From Pedobacter sp. W3I1 (lineage in GTDB: Bacteria; Bacteroidota; Bacteroidia; Sphingobacteriales; Sphingobacteriaceae): a stretch of 64,000 nt of DNA. The stretch covers positions 620,001-684,000 of the forward strand of contig NZ_JAUSXN010000001.1 in NCBI RefSeq assembly GCF_030816015.1, written 5' to 3'. The translations under genes were made by a program, and so were the position numbers. Below the pieces are notes generated by a model. The model was not told where the DNA came from and did not search any database. It worked only from the letters and a program-made list of their open reading frames with translations. This document shows positions 41,874-50,472 of this stretch, piece by piece (the first letter of the stretch is position 1; the number at the start of each line of letters is the position of its first letter).

Positions 41874-43916
41874 TTACCAAACACCTAATCTATTTGCCGG
41901 AGTTACATACATTTTTGCTGTTGTAGGAATGTTGAATGCTTTGTAAAAGGCTTCCATATTATAAACAGGGCCGTTTACACGGAACATCTCCGGGCTATGT
42001 GGATCTGTTTTTAATCTTACACGCATGCTTTCGTCGCGGGATTTGATTCTCCAAACCTGTGCAAAACTTAAGAAAAAACGTTGATCGGGTGTAAAACCAT
42101 CAATCTTCTGATCGCCTTTTCCTTGTTCGGTTAATTTAAAAGCATCGTATGCAATGTTTAATCCGCCAATATCAGCCAGGTTTTCGCCCAATGTTAATGA
42201 ACCGTTTACATGCTGATTATCCAATAATGAGAAGTTGTTATAAAAGGTCTCTACTTTACCAGCTTTGGCTTTAAATTTATCAGCATCGGCCTTTGTCCAC
42301 CATTCTTTTAAGTTGCCTACTGCATCATACTGGCGACCTTGATCGTCAAAACCATGTGTCATTTCGTGACCAATTACTGCACCTATTGCACCATAGTTAA
42401 TGGCATCATCTGCGGCAAAATCAAAGAACGGAAACTGTAAAATTCCTGCCGGGAAAACAATTTCGTTGAAAGAGGGATTGTAATAGGCATTAACGGTTGG
42501 CGGAGTCATTCCCCACTCTGTTTTATCAACATTTTTGCCCAATTTATCCATCATTTCTTTGTAGGCATGTTTACTTGCTGACTGAAGGTTTGCATAGTAA
42601 GCATTTTTCGAAACCTCCACATCATCGTACTTTTTCCATTTATCTGGATAGCCGATTTTTTTGATGAATGCATTTAGTTTTTCTAAAGCTTTCTTCTTGG
42701 TTTCAGGTGTCATCCAATCAACCTTCTGGATTCTTTCTGCATATACTTTCTGTAAATTGTTTACTAAGGTTAACATACGCTCTTTAGCCTCTGGTTTGAA
42801 ATACTTTTCGGCATATAATTGACCTAAAAGCTCGCCTAAATTACGATCGGTAGCATTTACAATAGCTTTCCATCTTTCTGTTGGTGCTTGTTGACCATAC
42901 AGTGTTTTAGAGAAAAAATCGAATTTAGCAGCCCTGAATTTTTTGGTAAAAGCATTGGCTGATCTGTTCAGGGCATCAAACTTTAATTTTTCTTTCCAGA
43001 TTTCGATAGGCTGGCTTTTTACCAGGGCTGATAAGGTTTGATAGTATTTTGGCTGCCTCACAATAACGGTATCCGTACTTGCACCTAATTTATTTAAAAC
43101 GGATTTCCACTCCATGTTTGGGGTCTGTTTTTGAAAATCAGCCACCGTCATTTTGTTATAATTTTTCTGTGGATCGCGCAGTTGGACAGGAGTTGAATGC
43201 GACTGTGCAATCGCTGTTTCCAGTTTTAAAATATCGCTGGCATATTGAGCTGCATTCGCAGAATCGCCTGACAGGCTAAAAATTTTTGTGATGTATTTGA
43301 TGTACTCGGCCCGGATTTTTTTTGCCTTATCATCTTGTTCTAAATAATAACTACGATCAGGCAAGGTAAGGCCGGCCTGCGAAAATGATAAGGCATTTTT
43401 GGTGCTTAATTTATCATCTGGTTCTACGCCAAAACCCAATAAATCTCCTTCGCCGTTTTTGTAGCCCTCGGCAACAAAATTAATTAAATCCTTATCGTTT
43501 TTAATCCCTTCTATTTTACTTAACAGCGGCTTTATAGGTTCGATCCCCAACTTTTCGATGGTAAGGGTGTCCATTCCACTGGTGTAAAAATCGCCAACTT
43601 TCTGCTCGGTACTTCCTTTGGCTGCATTTACTTTTGAAGCGTTTTCAAGGATGTTGTTCAGATGCTTCAGGTTATCGTTATATAGAGTATAAAAAGATCC
43701 CCATCCCGTTTCGGTTTTTGGAATTTCGGTGTTTTTCATCCATTTGCCATTGGCATAGAGGAAAAAGTTATCACCAGGTTTTATAGTGGTATCCATGCCG
43801 GCTTTATCGAAAAATTCGGTGCGTGCATTCGCCACAACGGCATCTTGATGGCTTTTATTCTGGCAGGCAGCAAATAGCAAAATGCCTGCCGCCGGAAGAA
43901 TTAATTTAATTTTCAT
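41874..43916 (-). CDS. M13-family (neprilysin-like) zinc metallopeptidase, lipoprotein
   Basis: 680 residues. The lipobox LLFAAC gives Cys18. The N-terminal M13 domain begins FFDKAGMDTTIKPGDNFFLYANGKW. The catalytic part has NAYYNPSFNEIVFPAGILQ, the zinc motif GAVIGHEMTHGFDDQG (near residue 518) and GENLADIGGL with the third zinc ligand, ending in the family C-terminus. Such enzymes digest oligopeptides up to about 40 residues; here it acts in the periplasm or at the cell surface. The gene is monocistronic, with the MITE-like element downstream. Confidence 0.94.
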   Translation of the reverse strand: MKIKLILPAAGILLFAACQNKSHQDAVVANARTEFFDKAGMDTTIKPGDNFFLYANGKWMKNTEIPKTETGWGSFYTLYNDNLKHLNNILENASKVNAAKGSTEQKVGDFYTSGMDTLTIEKLGIEPIKPLLSKIEGIKNDKDLINFVAEGYKNGEGDLLGFGVEPDDKLSTKNALSFSQAGLTLPDRSYYLEQDDKAKKIRAEYIKYITKIFSLSGDSANAAQYASDILKLETAIAQSHSTPVQLRDPQKNYNKMTVADFQKQTPNMEWKSVLNKLGASTDTVIVRQPKYYQTLSALVKSQPIEIWKEKLKFDALNRSANAFTKKFRAAKFDFFSKTLYGQQAPTERWKAIVNATDRNLGELLGQLYAEKYFKPEAKERMLTLVNNLQKVYAERIQKVDWMTPETKKKALEKLNAFIKKIGYPDKWKKYDDVEVSKNAYYANLQSASKHAYKEMMDKLGKNVDKTEWGMTPPTVNAYYNPSFNEIVFPAGILQFPFFDFAADDAINYGAIGAVIGHEMTHGFDDQGRQYDAVGNLKEWWTKADADKFKAKAGKVETFYNNFSLLDNQHVNGSLTLGENLADIGGLNIAYDAFKLTEQGKGDQKIDGFTPDQRFFLSFAQVWRIKSRDESMRVRLKTDPHSPEMFRVNGPVYNMEAFYKAFNIPTTAKMYVTPANRLGVW

Positions 43917-44006
43917 TTGTTTATGAATTAGTTAGAAAACTTAAAGCTACAAAATGCCTCATGTAGTTTGTATGAATTTTTTATAACTTCATAAAAAAAT
44001 CTAATT

Positions 44007-44945
44007 ATGCAATACACCATTTACATTGTAGCCGTCGTAGCATTTATTATCCTACTCAGCTCGTTCGTTACCGTTAAACAGGGAACCATTGCGGTGGTAA
44101 CGGTTTTCGGTAAGTACCGCCGTCAGTTAAGGCCAGGTTTAAATTTTAAAATCCCATTAATAGAGCAGATTTATTCGCGCATTTCCATTCAAAACCGCTC
44201 TGTAGAGCTATCGTTTCAAGCGGTAACACAAGATCAGGCTAATGTTTACTTTAAGGCCATGCTTTTATATTCTGTTGTGAATCAGGATGAAGAAACGATC
44301 AAAAATGTGGCTTTTAAATTTGTAGATGCGACCAACTTAATGCAGGCATTAATCAGAACCATTGAAGGTTCGATCAGGGCTTATGTAGCTACGCAAAAGC
44401 AGGCAAATGTATTGGCACAGCGTAACGAAATTGTACTTCATGTTAAGGAACAGATTGATCAGGTTTTAGACGGATGGGGTTACCATCTTCAGGATCTTCA
44501 ATTGAATGATATTACTTTTGATGAAGAAATTATGCGTTCAATGAGTCGTGTAGTTGCTTCGAACAACTTAAAAGCAGCGGCTGAAAATGAAGGTCAGGCA
44601 TTATTGATTACGAAAACCAAAGCTGCTGAAGCGGATGGTAATGCGATCAAAATTGCTGCCACAGCCGAGCGTGAGGCTGCACAGTTACGCGGGCAGGGTA
44701 TTGCTCTATTCCGCGCAGAGGTTGCGCATGGGATGAGTAAAGCCGCTCAGGAAATGGAGCAGGCTAATCTGGATATTTCGGTAATCTTATTCACCATGTG
44801 GACTGAATCGATTAAACATTTTGCTGAAAATGGCGATGGAAACGTTATTTTTCTTGACGGTAGTGCCGATGGCATGAATAAAACCATGAAAGAAATGATG
44901 GCCATGCAATTAAACAAACAGACTGAGCCAACGGCGAAGAAATAA
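44007..44945 (+). CDS. SPFH-domain (slipin/stomatin-like) membrane protein
   Basis: 312 residues: an N-terminal membrane hairpin (about 1-25), the SPFH/band-7 domain starting VTVKQGTIAVVTVFGKYRRQLRPGLNFKIPL, then a long coiled-coil region rich in Ala/Glu (residues ~190-260). It forms membrane scaffolds and often works with an NfeD protein, which is not adjacent here. It is convergent with the protease gene downstream, separated by five hairpins. Confidence 0.88.
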   Translation: MQYTIYIVAVVAFIILLSSFVTVKQGTIAVVTVFGKYRRQLRPGLNFKIPLIEQIYSRISIQNRSVELSFQAVTQDQANVYFKAMLLYSVVNQDEETIKNVAFKFVDATNLMQALIRTIEGSIRAYVATQKQANVLAQRNEIVLHVKEQIDQVLDGWGYHLQDLQLNDITFDEEIMRSMSRVVASNNLKAAAENEGQALLITKTKAAEADGNAIKIAATAEREAAQLRGQGIALFRAEVAHGMSKAAQEMEQANLDISVILFTMWTESIKHFAENGDGNVIFLDGSADGMNKTMKEMMAMQLNKQTEPTAKK

Positions 44946-44953
44946 CCATTTTA

Positions 44954-45162
44954 GACCTGTGAGGTTTGATAAGCACCTTGCCTATCAAACCTCACAGGGT
45001 CTTTTGAAGTGCTATCAGATGTTACCATCTGATGATTAAATAGATTAAAGATAAATGGTTTAGTGTCGGATAGGAATATCCGACACCACGAAATTCCAAT
45101 GTCTAATATACCTTTAGAGTTGTCAACTTTAATAACCAATTGGCTAGAAAGTTGACAACTCT
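44954..45162. repeat. Array of four unrelated perfect or near-perfect hairpins
   Basis: H1 44954-45001 (GACCTGTGAGGTTTGATA and its complement around an 11-nt loop). H2 45014-45033 (ATCAGATG-TTAC-CATCTGAT). H3 45063-45086 (GTGTCGGATA-GGAA-TATCCGACAC). H4 45116-45162 (AGAGTTGTCAACTTT and its complement). Each has a different stem. A terminator follows at 45178-45211. Confidence 0.85.
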
Positions 45163-45177
45163 GAAATCCAATTACAA

Positions 45178-45211
45178 AAAAGGCCGCTTTAGCAAAACTA
45201 AAGCGGCCTTT
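45178..45211. terminator. Bidirectional terminator between SPFH and protease genes
   Basis: Stem AAAGGCCGCTTTAG / CTAAAGCGGCCTTT with a CAAAA loop; A-runs upstream serve as T-runs on the minus strand. Confidence 0.9.
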
Positions 45212-45231
45212 GACGTTAAAGATGTTTCTAA

Positions 45232-47397
45232 CTAGTTATTTTTCGGCATCACGCCTAAATTCATCACATAATTGCCCGATTGTTGCATAAAATCGCCCAT
45301 TACTTTTAACGACTCATCTTCAATAAAATCGAAGGCATCTTGTTTGGTAATTTTATCACCTTTTTTAATGGCTGGCAATCCTCTTAATGCCCTCAATTCA
45401 TTTTGTCTGGCAAGTGTTTTAGCTTCTTGCGCATCGCGCTCAGCTTTAAGTTTTGCCTCGTTTAAAGTTACAGAAACTTCATTGTCACGTTTTTTAAGAT
45501 CGGCAATATCTTGTTTCAAGTATTTAAAATCCAATGAATTTGCAATACGTTGCTCGCTATTTTTAATCAATTGAGCTTTAACAGGAGTTAAATTTGCAAC
45601 CGGTTTAAAGTTTGAGCTTGGAATAACATCCCATGGTAAGGCAGATGATTCAGTATCCTCTCCAATTTTATCCATTGGATAAACTGAAGGGAAAACAACG
45701 TCAGGTGTTACCCCTTTATGTTGGGTGCTGCTACCAGCTACACGGTAAAATTTAGCCATGGTTAGGTTAATCTGACCTAAGTTAATATCAGCCGCACTTG
45801 ATCCGCTTGGCGATGTGCCAACAGTTTTATCTTTAGAAATTAATCCTGCTACCCTTTGCAACATACCTGGGTTTACTAATTTGTTTAAATCGATAGAAGA
45901 CTGAACGGTACCTTTACCATAAGTTTGGCTACCCATAATAATACCACGGCCATAATCCTGTATTGCACCGGCAAAGATTTCAGATGCTGATGCACTTAAG
46001 CGGTCTACGATAACACCAAAAGGCCCATCCCATGTTACACCACTATTTTCATCCTCATCCACTTCAATTTTACCGCGTAAATCTTTCACCTGAACTACCG
46101 GACCTCTATCGATAAATAAACCGGTTAGTGAGATGGCTTCAACCAATGAACCTCCGCCGTTTCCACGTAAATCCATCACTATTGCATTTACCTTATCGTA
46201 AGTTTTTAGGGAGTCGATTAGTCTTCTAACATCGCGGGTGGTACTTTTGTAATTTTTATCGCCTGCATTAGCCGCTTTAAAATCAGCATAAAATGCCGGT
46301 AGCGTAATAATCCCGATTTTATAATCTTTACCATTATTGTTAATGGTTTTAACTTTTTTCTTGGCAGATGTTTCTTCCAAAACAATTTTATCACGAACCA
46401 ATTCTATAATTACTGGTTTAGATGACATTTCTTTTCCCACAGGGATTACTTTTAAACGCACTTTAGTCCCTTTCGGGCCTTTAATTTTCGATACCGTGTT
46501 ATCCAATCTCCAACCTACTACATCAACAAATTCTCCATCACCCTGGGCCACGGCAATAATACGATCGCCGGCACTCAGTTGTTTACCTTTAAACGCTGGT
46601 CCGCCAGCAATAATTTCCGAAATTTTCACTACCTCGTTTTCTAATTGTAAACGGGCACCAATGCCTTCGAAAGAACGAGACATATCTTCGTTAAATGCTG
46701 CAGCATTAGTTGGATTAAAATAATTGGTATGCGGATCAATCGATTCGGTAAAAGCATCCATTAAAATCTGAAATACATCTTGATTATTGGTTTTTGAAGT
46801 TTGCGACTGTAGGTTTTGATAACGTTTAGTTAATGTTTCTACGTTCTTTGCTTCAGCTGTTCCAGCTAAATTTAAATTGATCAGCTCGTATTTAACACGT
46901 TTTTTCCAGGTATCGTTTAATGCTGCTGAAGAAGTTGCCCAAGGCTGCTTCTCTCTATCGTATACATAGCTGTCGGTTTGATTAAAATCATATTTGGTTT
47001 TAATCTGTGCTAAAGAATAGGTAAAATATTCGTTTAATCTTTTGGCGTAAACGTTATAGATGAAAAATGGACCACTTAGATCGCCATTTTTAAAATCATC
47101 ATCCAAAGTATATCTGTATTTTTCAAATTCTTTGATATCTGAAGCCAAAAAGTAATTTTTACCCTGATCCAGAGACTTGATATACTTATCTAAAATGATC
47201 GAAGATATAGAATCGTTGATCTGAATTTTTTTATAATTATAACTCTCGATCAAATTTACAACCTCTTTTATAACAAGTTGTTGCTGCTCATCAGGTTTCA
47301 CATTGGTAACCCCCTCAACCATAGGCTGAGTTTTAGGTGCAGCATGACAAGCAAGTACTGCCGCAGTAAAAATTACAAAAAATATTCTCTTTAACAT
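45232..47397 (-). CDS. prc: Tail-specific (C-terminal processing) protease, lipoprotein
   Basis: 721 residues from the ATG at 47397 (MLKRIFFVIF); an earlier in-frame start at 47460 would add a non-signal extension. The lipobox AAVLAC is near residue 17. Domain order: Prc N-terminal helical domain, PDZ (around GIGARLQLENEVVKISEIIAGGPA), then the S41 peptidase with the catalytic Ser in RLSASASEIFAG (near 467) and Lys in GSQTYGKGTVQ (near 491), and a C-terminal DUF3340-like region. It degrades periplasmic proteins from the C-terminus and affects peptidoglycan hydrolase levels in E. coli. Confidence 0.93.
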   Translation of the reverse strand: MLKRIFFVIFTAAVLACHAAPKTQPMVEGVTNVKPDEQQQLVIKEVVNLIESYNYKKIQINDSISSIILDKYIKSLDQGKNYFLASDIKEFEKYRYTLDDDFKNGDLSGPFFIYNVYAKRLNEYFTYSLAQIKTKYDFNQTDSYVYDREKQPWATSSAALNDTWKKRVKYELINLNLAGTAEAKNVETLTKRYQNLQSQTSKTNNQDVFQILMDAFTESIDPHTNYFNPTNAAAFNEDMSRSFEGIGARLQLENEVVKISEIIAGGPAFKGKQLSAGDRIIAVAQGDGEFVDVVGWRLDNTVSKIKGPKGTKVRLKVIPVGKEMSSKPVIIELVRDKIVLEETSAKKKVKTINNNGKDYKIGIITLPAFYADFKAANAGDKNYKSTTRDVRRLIDSLKTYDKVNAIVMDLRGNGGGSLVEAISLTGLFIDRGPVVQVKDLRGKIEVDEDENSGVTWDGPFGVIVDRLSASASEIFAGAIQDYGRGIIMGSQTYGKGTVQSSIDLNKLVNPGMLQRVAGLISKDKTVGTSPSGSSAADINLGQINLTMAKFYRVAGSSTQHKGVTPDVVFPSVYPMDKIGEDTESSALPWDVIPSSNFKPVANLTPVKAQLIKNSEQRIANSLDFKYLKQDIADLKKRDNEVSVTLNEAKLKAERDAQEAKTLARQNELRALRGLPAIKKGDKITKQDAFDFIEDESLKVMGDFMQQSGNYVMNLGVMPKNN

Positions 47398-47662
47398 CTC
47401 TTTAAATGATTTAAAATCCATTTCCAATTCTATATAGCCAATATGATACCATTTTAGCAAAAAAACAAAAAAGAGACAGCATTATTACCGTCTCTTGTTA
47501 AAACTTTATCAAATCTAACTAAAAGCTTTTTATTTAACAATTTCTTATGTAGAACGTTGAGCGTTATTTTTTGTTTTGATCGATACTCAAAATTTGACCA
47601 ATTACAGACCTTTAAAATCTATATGATCAGTAATGGAGCAAGATTTAAGAAAAAATAAGTCT

Positions 47663-48352
47663 TTAGCTTGGATTTACCTTTTTACTGGTGGTTTTGCTAG
47701 CAATAATTTCCCTGGCATCTTTAATTTGCGCTTTGTATTGGGTGGTTTTAATCGAGTTGGCAAGCCATTCAGCTGATTTTAGATCTCTGAGTGCAAGTGT
47801 AAAATCTTTCTTTTTAATTTTAACCTGAACAATGCCTAAAATAGATTCAATGTAAGAATTGTTGCTTTTTAATTGTTTTGCCAGAATACCTTGTTGCGTG
47901 TAAAACCACATCGATTGGGTATACTTGGTATTTGCCAGATAAACTTTGCCTAAAAGGTTATAGGTGTTCATTACTCCTGCTCTGTTTCCGGTTTTAGAAT
48001 AATTTTTTAACGCCACATTTAAAAGAATCTGCTCTGCATCAGTGAAACGGCCAAGTTGATAATGCATACTGCTCATCTTGATAACGGCCTGTCCGTACCT
48101 GTTGAAGTTTTTTACGGCATTATATTCGAAAGCGGCTTTGCCAAATAAGGTGAGGGCTTCATTGTAATCTCCTTTTCGTTCTAAATCTTCTGCTTCCTCA
48201 AAAAAAGAATTCCCATCCTCCAAATCAAATTTAGATACGGCTATATTTATAGCACTGCCATTGGGTTCTTGTGCCTCAGATTTATCTATATTTTGAGCTT
48301 GTAGTTGTAATGATGCAAAAAGGCCAATTAAAGCCAATACAATTTTGGTCAT
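47663..48352 (-). CDS. Secreted TPR-repeat protein
   Basis: 229 residues with a signal peptide ending LQLQAQ. About four TPR units are visible (EEAEDLERKGDYNEALTLFGKAA; NRYGQAVIKMSSMHYQLGRFTDAEQ; GVMNTYNLLGKVYLANTKY and following). It is probably a periplasmic scaffold or lies next to a sensor system, as similar TPR segments precede histidine kinases, but there is no kinase domain. It starts 29 nt after the isoaspartyl peptidase stop on the same strand. Confidence 0.75.
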   Translation of the reverse strand: MTKIVLALIGLFASLQLQAQNIDKSEAQEPNGSAINIAVSKFDLEDGNSFFEEAEDLERKGDYNEALTLFGKAAFEYNAVKNFNRYGQAVIKMSSMHYQLGRFTDAEQILLNVALKNYSKTGNRAGVMNTYNLLGKVYLANTKYTQSMWFYTQQGILAKQLKSNNSYIESILGIVQVKIKKKDFTLALRDLKSAEWLANSIKTTQYKAQIKDAREIIASKTTSKKVNPS

Positions 48353-48381
48353 GCAACAAAAATAATACTTTAAATCTAATT

Positions 48382-49224
48382 TCAGCTAAATACCTGTAAA
48401 TTAACATCGAAAGATGCCCAAACCATGTATGGATGCGAGTCGCAATGATACACTTCGCCTGTTGCAGAAATGCCTACAACGCCTGCAAAGCCATCAAAAG
48501 CTTTAAGTTCTGCAAAAGATTTATCTGATGCTTCCTTTAAAGAAAATCCATCGGTAACACGGGTTACAATTTTTGCAGCTAAGGCGCCACTTACAATATC
48601 TTCGCCAACTCCTGTACAAGAAATACCTGCATATTGATTGGCGTAGTTGCCTGCCACAGTTGCAGAATCGCTAACCCGGCAAGGGATTTCGAATCCTTTC
48701 CCCCCTGTGGAGGTTGCCGCTGCCAAGTTCCCATCCGCATCGAGTGCTACACAGCCTACGGTTCCTTTATTGTTTTTTTGGTTTAATTTGGCTTCGTATT
48801 CGGATTGGCGTTGTGGGGTAATGGGGTTGAAATATTCAAATCCATTTGCCCTTGCAAATTGCCGGGCACCATCGCCACTTAGCACCCGGTCATCGTAAGT
48901 GAGCAGGTGCTGTGCAATTTGTATAGGGTTTTTAACATCTTCTACATTAATTACACCACTAAATTTTTCTGTTTTACCCTCCATTAAGGCAGCACTTAAC
49001 CTCACTTTTCCATCGCTTTGGATCTGAGAGCCTATACCTGCGTTAAACAGCTCGTTATCTTCTAACAACGCCACCGTATAAACCACGGTTTCTAATGCAG
49101 TATGCGTTTTTAAATATTCGTGTCCGAGTGTAACAATCGAGGCTAAAGCATCTTGTTTAGCCTTTTTTGTTTCCTGGTTGGTAGATGATTCGCTGAAGAA
49201 GCCACCGTGTATAATTAATTTCAT
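48382..49224 (-). CDS. iaaA: Isoaspartyl peptidase / L-asparaginase (Ntn hydrolase)
   Basis: 280 residues, beginning MKLIIHGGFF. The autocatalytic site is NNKGTVGCVALD, with Thr155 as the future N-terminal nucleophile; SMA-type features ELFNAGIGS, SDSATVAGNYAN and GVGEDIV are present. It cleaves beta-aspartyl dipeptides such as beta-Asp-Arg. Next to cyanophycinase and cyanophycin synthetase it completes the breakdown route: cyanophycinase releases beta-Asp-Arg and this enzyme splits it into Asp and Arg. It lies 78 nt after the cyanophycinase gene. Confidence 0.9.
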   Translation of the reverse strand: MKLIIHGGFFSESSTNQETKKAKQDALASIVTLGHEYLKTHTALETVVYTVALLEDNELFNAGIGSQIQSDGKVRLSAALMEGKTEKFSGVINVEDVKNPIQIAQHLLTYDDRVLSGDGARQFARANGFEYFNPITPQRQSEYEAKLNQKNNKGTVGCVALDADGNLAAATSTGGKGFEIPCRVSDSATVAGNYANQYAGISCTGVGEDIVSGALAAKIVTRVTDGFSLKEASDKSFAELKAFDGFAGVVGISATGEVYHCDSHPYMVWASFDVNLQVFS

Positions 49225-49267
49225 TTGTTAGATTTGACTATTGTAGTATTCAAGATTGGTAAATCCT

Positions 49268-49302
49268 AACTGAAAATCGCCCACTGTTAACTGCTAACTG
49301 AA
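49268..49302. repeat. 7-bp-period array AACTGNN-like x5
   Basis: AACTGAA, AATCGCC, CACTGTT, AACTGCT and AACTGAA in one phase. It directly touches the cyanophycinase stop codon (49303-49305). Confidence 0.7.
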
Positions 49303-50178
49303 CTATCCTATCGGAATAACCTTTGGATGATGAATCACTAGGCTATGGTCTGTTAAATCATAAACGTCGCCATCGCACATGACGTGTACCACCATATTTT
49401 TAATCGAAACAGGCTGCCCCATTTCTACATCGGTTAAATTGGTATCGGCCATATTGCGGCCATCTACTAAAATTACCATGCCAGAGCCAATGGCTTCCAT
49501 TGTATGACCATCAGAAATGAAAAGCCCGGTATCTTCGCCAAGCCCAATCCCTAAAATACCAGGATTGCTGGCAGCAGCATATAACAAACGGCCAATTCTG
49601 CCGCGTTGAACAAAATGTGTATCTACAATAACATCATCAATAAAGCCTAGTCCGCCGGTAATTTTAACCTCTCCCTTAAGTAAGGCATCTTTGCTGCTAC
49701 CCTGATAAATCATGTTTTTAGAGCTTGCCGCGGCTCCAGCCGAAGTACCCGCAATTACCACAGGTTCATTTCTATATTTTTCTAACAGGATCTGGTGGAT
49801 TTTTGTTCCGCCAAAAATTGAAGAAAGACGGAGCTGATCTCCGCCGGTAAAGATAATTACCTCTGCTGCTTTGATACGTTCATAATTTTCATCAGAATTG
49901 GCTTCTTCACGGTTGGTAATATTAAGTACGCCAACATTATGCACGTCTAATTGTGCATAAGCCTTGATATATTCTTCGCCAACCTTTTCGGGCATTAATG
50001 ATGCTGTGGTGATGATCTCAAAGCGAGATAAAGTATCTCTTAATGATTCAGTAGTAATCCGTTTTAAAATGCCACGCTCAAAAAAATTCATATTCTCAGG
50101 CAGTCCAAATTGCGTTTCTGCGAAGCTACCTGTGTTTATTGCGCCACCAATGATGATGAGTTTACCTTTCGGAACCAT
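49303..50178 (-). CDS. cphB: Cyanophycinase
   Basis: 291 residues from the ATG at 50178 (MVPKGKLIIIGGA); the open frame reaches 50262 but passes the promoter. This S51 peptidase releases beta-Asp-Arg dipeptides from cyanophycin. The nucleophile Ser146 is in AGTSAGAAA; GGDQLRL, IYQGSSKDALLKGEVKITGGLGF, DTHFVQRGRIGRL and GIGLGEDTGL are family motifs. No signal peptide, so it is the intracellular type, fitting use of a stored polymer. It is divergent from cphA and followed by iaaA. Confidence 0.95.
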   Translation of the reverse strand: MVPKGKLIIIGGAINTGSFAETQFGLPENMNFFERGILKRITTESLRDTLSRFEIITTASLMPEKVGEEYIKAYAQLDVHNVGVLNITNREEANSDENYERIKAAEVIIFTGGDQLRLSSIFGGTKIHQILLEKYRNEPVVIAGTSAGAAASSKNMIYQGSSKDALLKGEVKITGGLGFIDDVIVDTHFVQRGRIGRLLYAAASNPGILGIGLGEDTGLFISDGHTMEAIGSGMVILVDGRNMADTNLTDVEMGQPVSIKNMVVHVMCDGDVYDLTDHSLVIHHPKVIPIG

Positions 50179-50208
50179 TCTTTGTGTATATAATTGTATC
50201 AAAAAGCC

Positions 50209-50216
50209 CAAATATA
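50209..50216 (-). promoter_or_regulatory. -7 box of cphB
   Basis: TATATTTG on the minus strand, 30 nt upstream of the ATG at 50178. It supports the shorter cphB start. I could not place a convincing promoter for cphA in the rest of the 294-nt gap. Confidence 0.5.
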
Positions 50217-50472
50217 TAGGCTTAAGATAAAAAACACGACTTTTTTTGTCAAGAATATTCAATTTATTAACAAACGTTAAAATATTATAACATAAAATTA
50301 ACGGTGTTGTGCTTGAAAATAAAACAAATAGGCGTTAAAATTGATTTAGGTAAATGGGGCGCCTAATTTCAAAATAAATGCATAATTTACAGTCATCAAT
50401 TTCATTCTAAAAATTGAGTTAAAAAGGCTATCCCAAATCCTTGTTTAAATAAAAAAACGAATAAAACATTAC

